This document shows positions 51,801 through 52,476 of a stretch of 52,476 nucleotides of DNA, one piece after another (position 1 is the stretch's first letter; every line of letters begins with the position of its first letter). Source of the DNA: Helochares maculicollis (lineage: Eukaryota > Arthropoda > Insecta > Coleoptera > Hydrophilidae); contig JAWQRO010000147.1 of NCBI GenBank assembly GCA_033557835.1, positions 1-52,476 on the forward strand, given 5' to 3'. A program made the translations under genes and the position numbers. The notes beneath the pieces are model-generated. The model was not told the DNA's origin and ran no database searches. It saw nothing but the letters and a program-made list of their open reading frames with translations.

Positions 51801-51857
51801 TAGCGTTTTTAATTACAACGGAACTATCCGGACCAAGCTAATAAACTACGCATTATA
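48836..51857. other. Non-coding stretch
   Basis: No gene is supportable. A more balanced patch lies at 50790-51120, covering most of a 105-codon minus-strand frame (50660-50977) that has several cysteines but no recognised family. The rest is AT-rich filler. Confidence 0.5.
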
Positions 51858-52476
51858 TACGAGGTGTGTTCAAAAAGTATAGCGAATTTTATGTATTTTC
51901 AAAAATTATTTATTTATTCATGAATATCTATTTTGTCTCCTTCAAAGTAGTCCCCATAAGATATTATACACTAGTGCCAACGTGTTTTCCAATCTTCGAA
52001 GTACATAAAAAAATCATGTTCCTTTATCTTGTTCAGCTCCTCCTTCGATGCCATCTTTATCTCGTCAATATTAGCGTAGCGTCGTCCTTTCTTGTGCCTC
52101 TTTAGTTTCGGGAACAAGAAAAGTCACAGGGGGCCAGATCTAGGAAATATGGTGGCTGCGGCATCATTAGTGTGTTGTTTTTGGCCAAAAAGTCGCGCAC
52201 AAGCAATGATGTGTAAGCAAGGCCGTTATCGTGCAGGTAATATTCCTTATTGAACCTTCTACCTTGTGGTAAGAACTCACGATACACCACGCCCCTGCAA
52301 TCGAAGAAAACGGCAAGCAAAACTTTCATTGAGATGATTAAGCTTTGGTTTCCACGTCATAACCGTAAATCCACGACTCGTCACCAGTTATGACCCTCTG
52401 GAGCAAATTTGGGTCGTCGCGGACAGAGTCCAACAGCTCATTAGCAATTTTCATGAGAAGCTGTTTTTGGTCGAAA
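51858..52476 (-). mobile_element. 3' part of a mariner element, truncated by the window edge
   Basis: The 3' terminal repeat begins CGAGGTGTGTTCAAAAAGTA at 51860 right after a TA (51858-51859), the expected target duplication. The element runs leftward on the minus strand and its 5' half lies beyond the window. The short untranslated stretch between the transposase stop (TAA, 51914-51916) and the repeat is typical of mariners. Internal deletions and stops show that this copy is not autonomous. Confidence 0.9.
51914..52475 (-). pseudogene. Broken mariner (D,D34D) transposase
   Basis: Reading right to left, the frame from the window edge gives KQLLMKIANELLDSVRDD and TGDESWIYGYD, which holds the first catalytic aspartate (codon 52380-52382), then reaches a TAA (52338-52340) and a deletion that shifts frame. 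It resumes as MKVLLAVFFDCRGVVYREFL and FLPQG...NKEYYL, then jumps directly to HDN, with about 30 residues missing between KEYYL and HDN. The HDN aspartate (52228-52230) and the LAPCDF aspartate (52123-52125) keep the 34-residue D,D34D spacing. A one-base deletion after CDF breaks the frame; the alternative frame continues LFPKLKRHKKGRRYANIDE, EHDFFMYFEDWKTRWH and GDYFEGDKIDIHE, with one more stop (TAG). The catalytic residues are intact but the protein cannot be made. Confidence 0.9.

Noticed and set aside
1..52476. CRISPR array, rRNA, bacterial operon or integrated virus
   Set aside because: No regularly spaced repeats, rRNA-like conserved blocks, closely packed genes or viral replication genes were seen on either strand.

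Overview
The window looks like nuclear DNA of an insect or another arthropod. It is AT-rich, almost free of long open reading frames, and shows GT-AG splice signals, AT microsatellites, decayed mariner-type transposons and tRNA-like SINE heads. There is no operon structure and no Shine-Dalgarno-type gene start. The species and order cannot be fixed from the sequence alone. Nearly every open frame is under 100 codons and looks like chance. The longest (144 codons, 19918-20352) resembles no family I recognise. Layout: bases 1-14 look like the outer tip of a mariner-type inverted repeat, abutting a (TA)n tract at 15-69. A tRNA-like element lies at 1157-1221 and a transposase relic at about 2100-2519. 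A second mariner relic is at about 10033-10505 and a GC-richer block at about 11080-11300. The one convincing host coding feature is an exon at 15294-15477 (+ strand) encoding the C-terminal half of an immunoglobulin domain, with a good acceptor and donor. A GC-rich island lies at 20350-20510. A nearly complete but dead mariner, with recognisable ends and TA target duplication, occupies about 24860-25984. Two further composition-shifted, repeat-like blocks lie at 28930-29410 and 35460-35850, the second with a pol III A-box. Short TAAT-rich stretches of mixed composition near 19.4, 36.0-37.1 and 45.2 kb could be conserved non-coding elements. A candidate terminal exon with acceptor, short frame, stop and AATAAA is at 48360-48592. 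The right edge (51858-52476) is the 3' part of another mariner on the minus strand, broken by stops, deletions and a frameshift. Interpretation: most of the window is probably intron of a long cell-adhesion-type immunoglobulin-superfamily gene read left to right. If so, the introns flanking the exon are at least about 15 kb and 37 kb. The mariner relics carry different motif sets and so come from several lineages and invasions. I see no bacterial or viral gene cluster, CRISPR array, rRNA or functional tRNA. Nothing seen here amounts to a new biological system. The items most worth checking are the Ig exon and its unusual residues, the candidate 48.4 kb terminal exon, the unexplained GC-rich blocks and the concentration of mariner relics.
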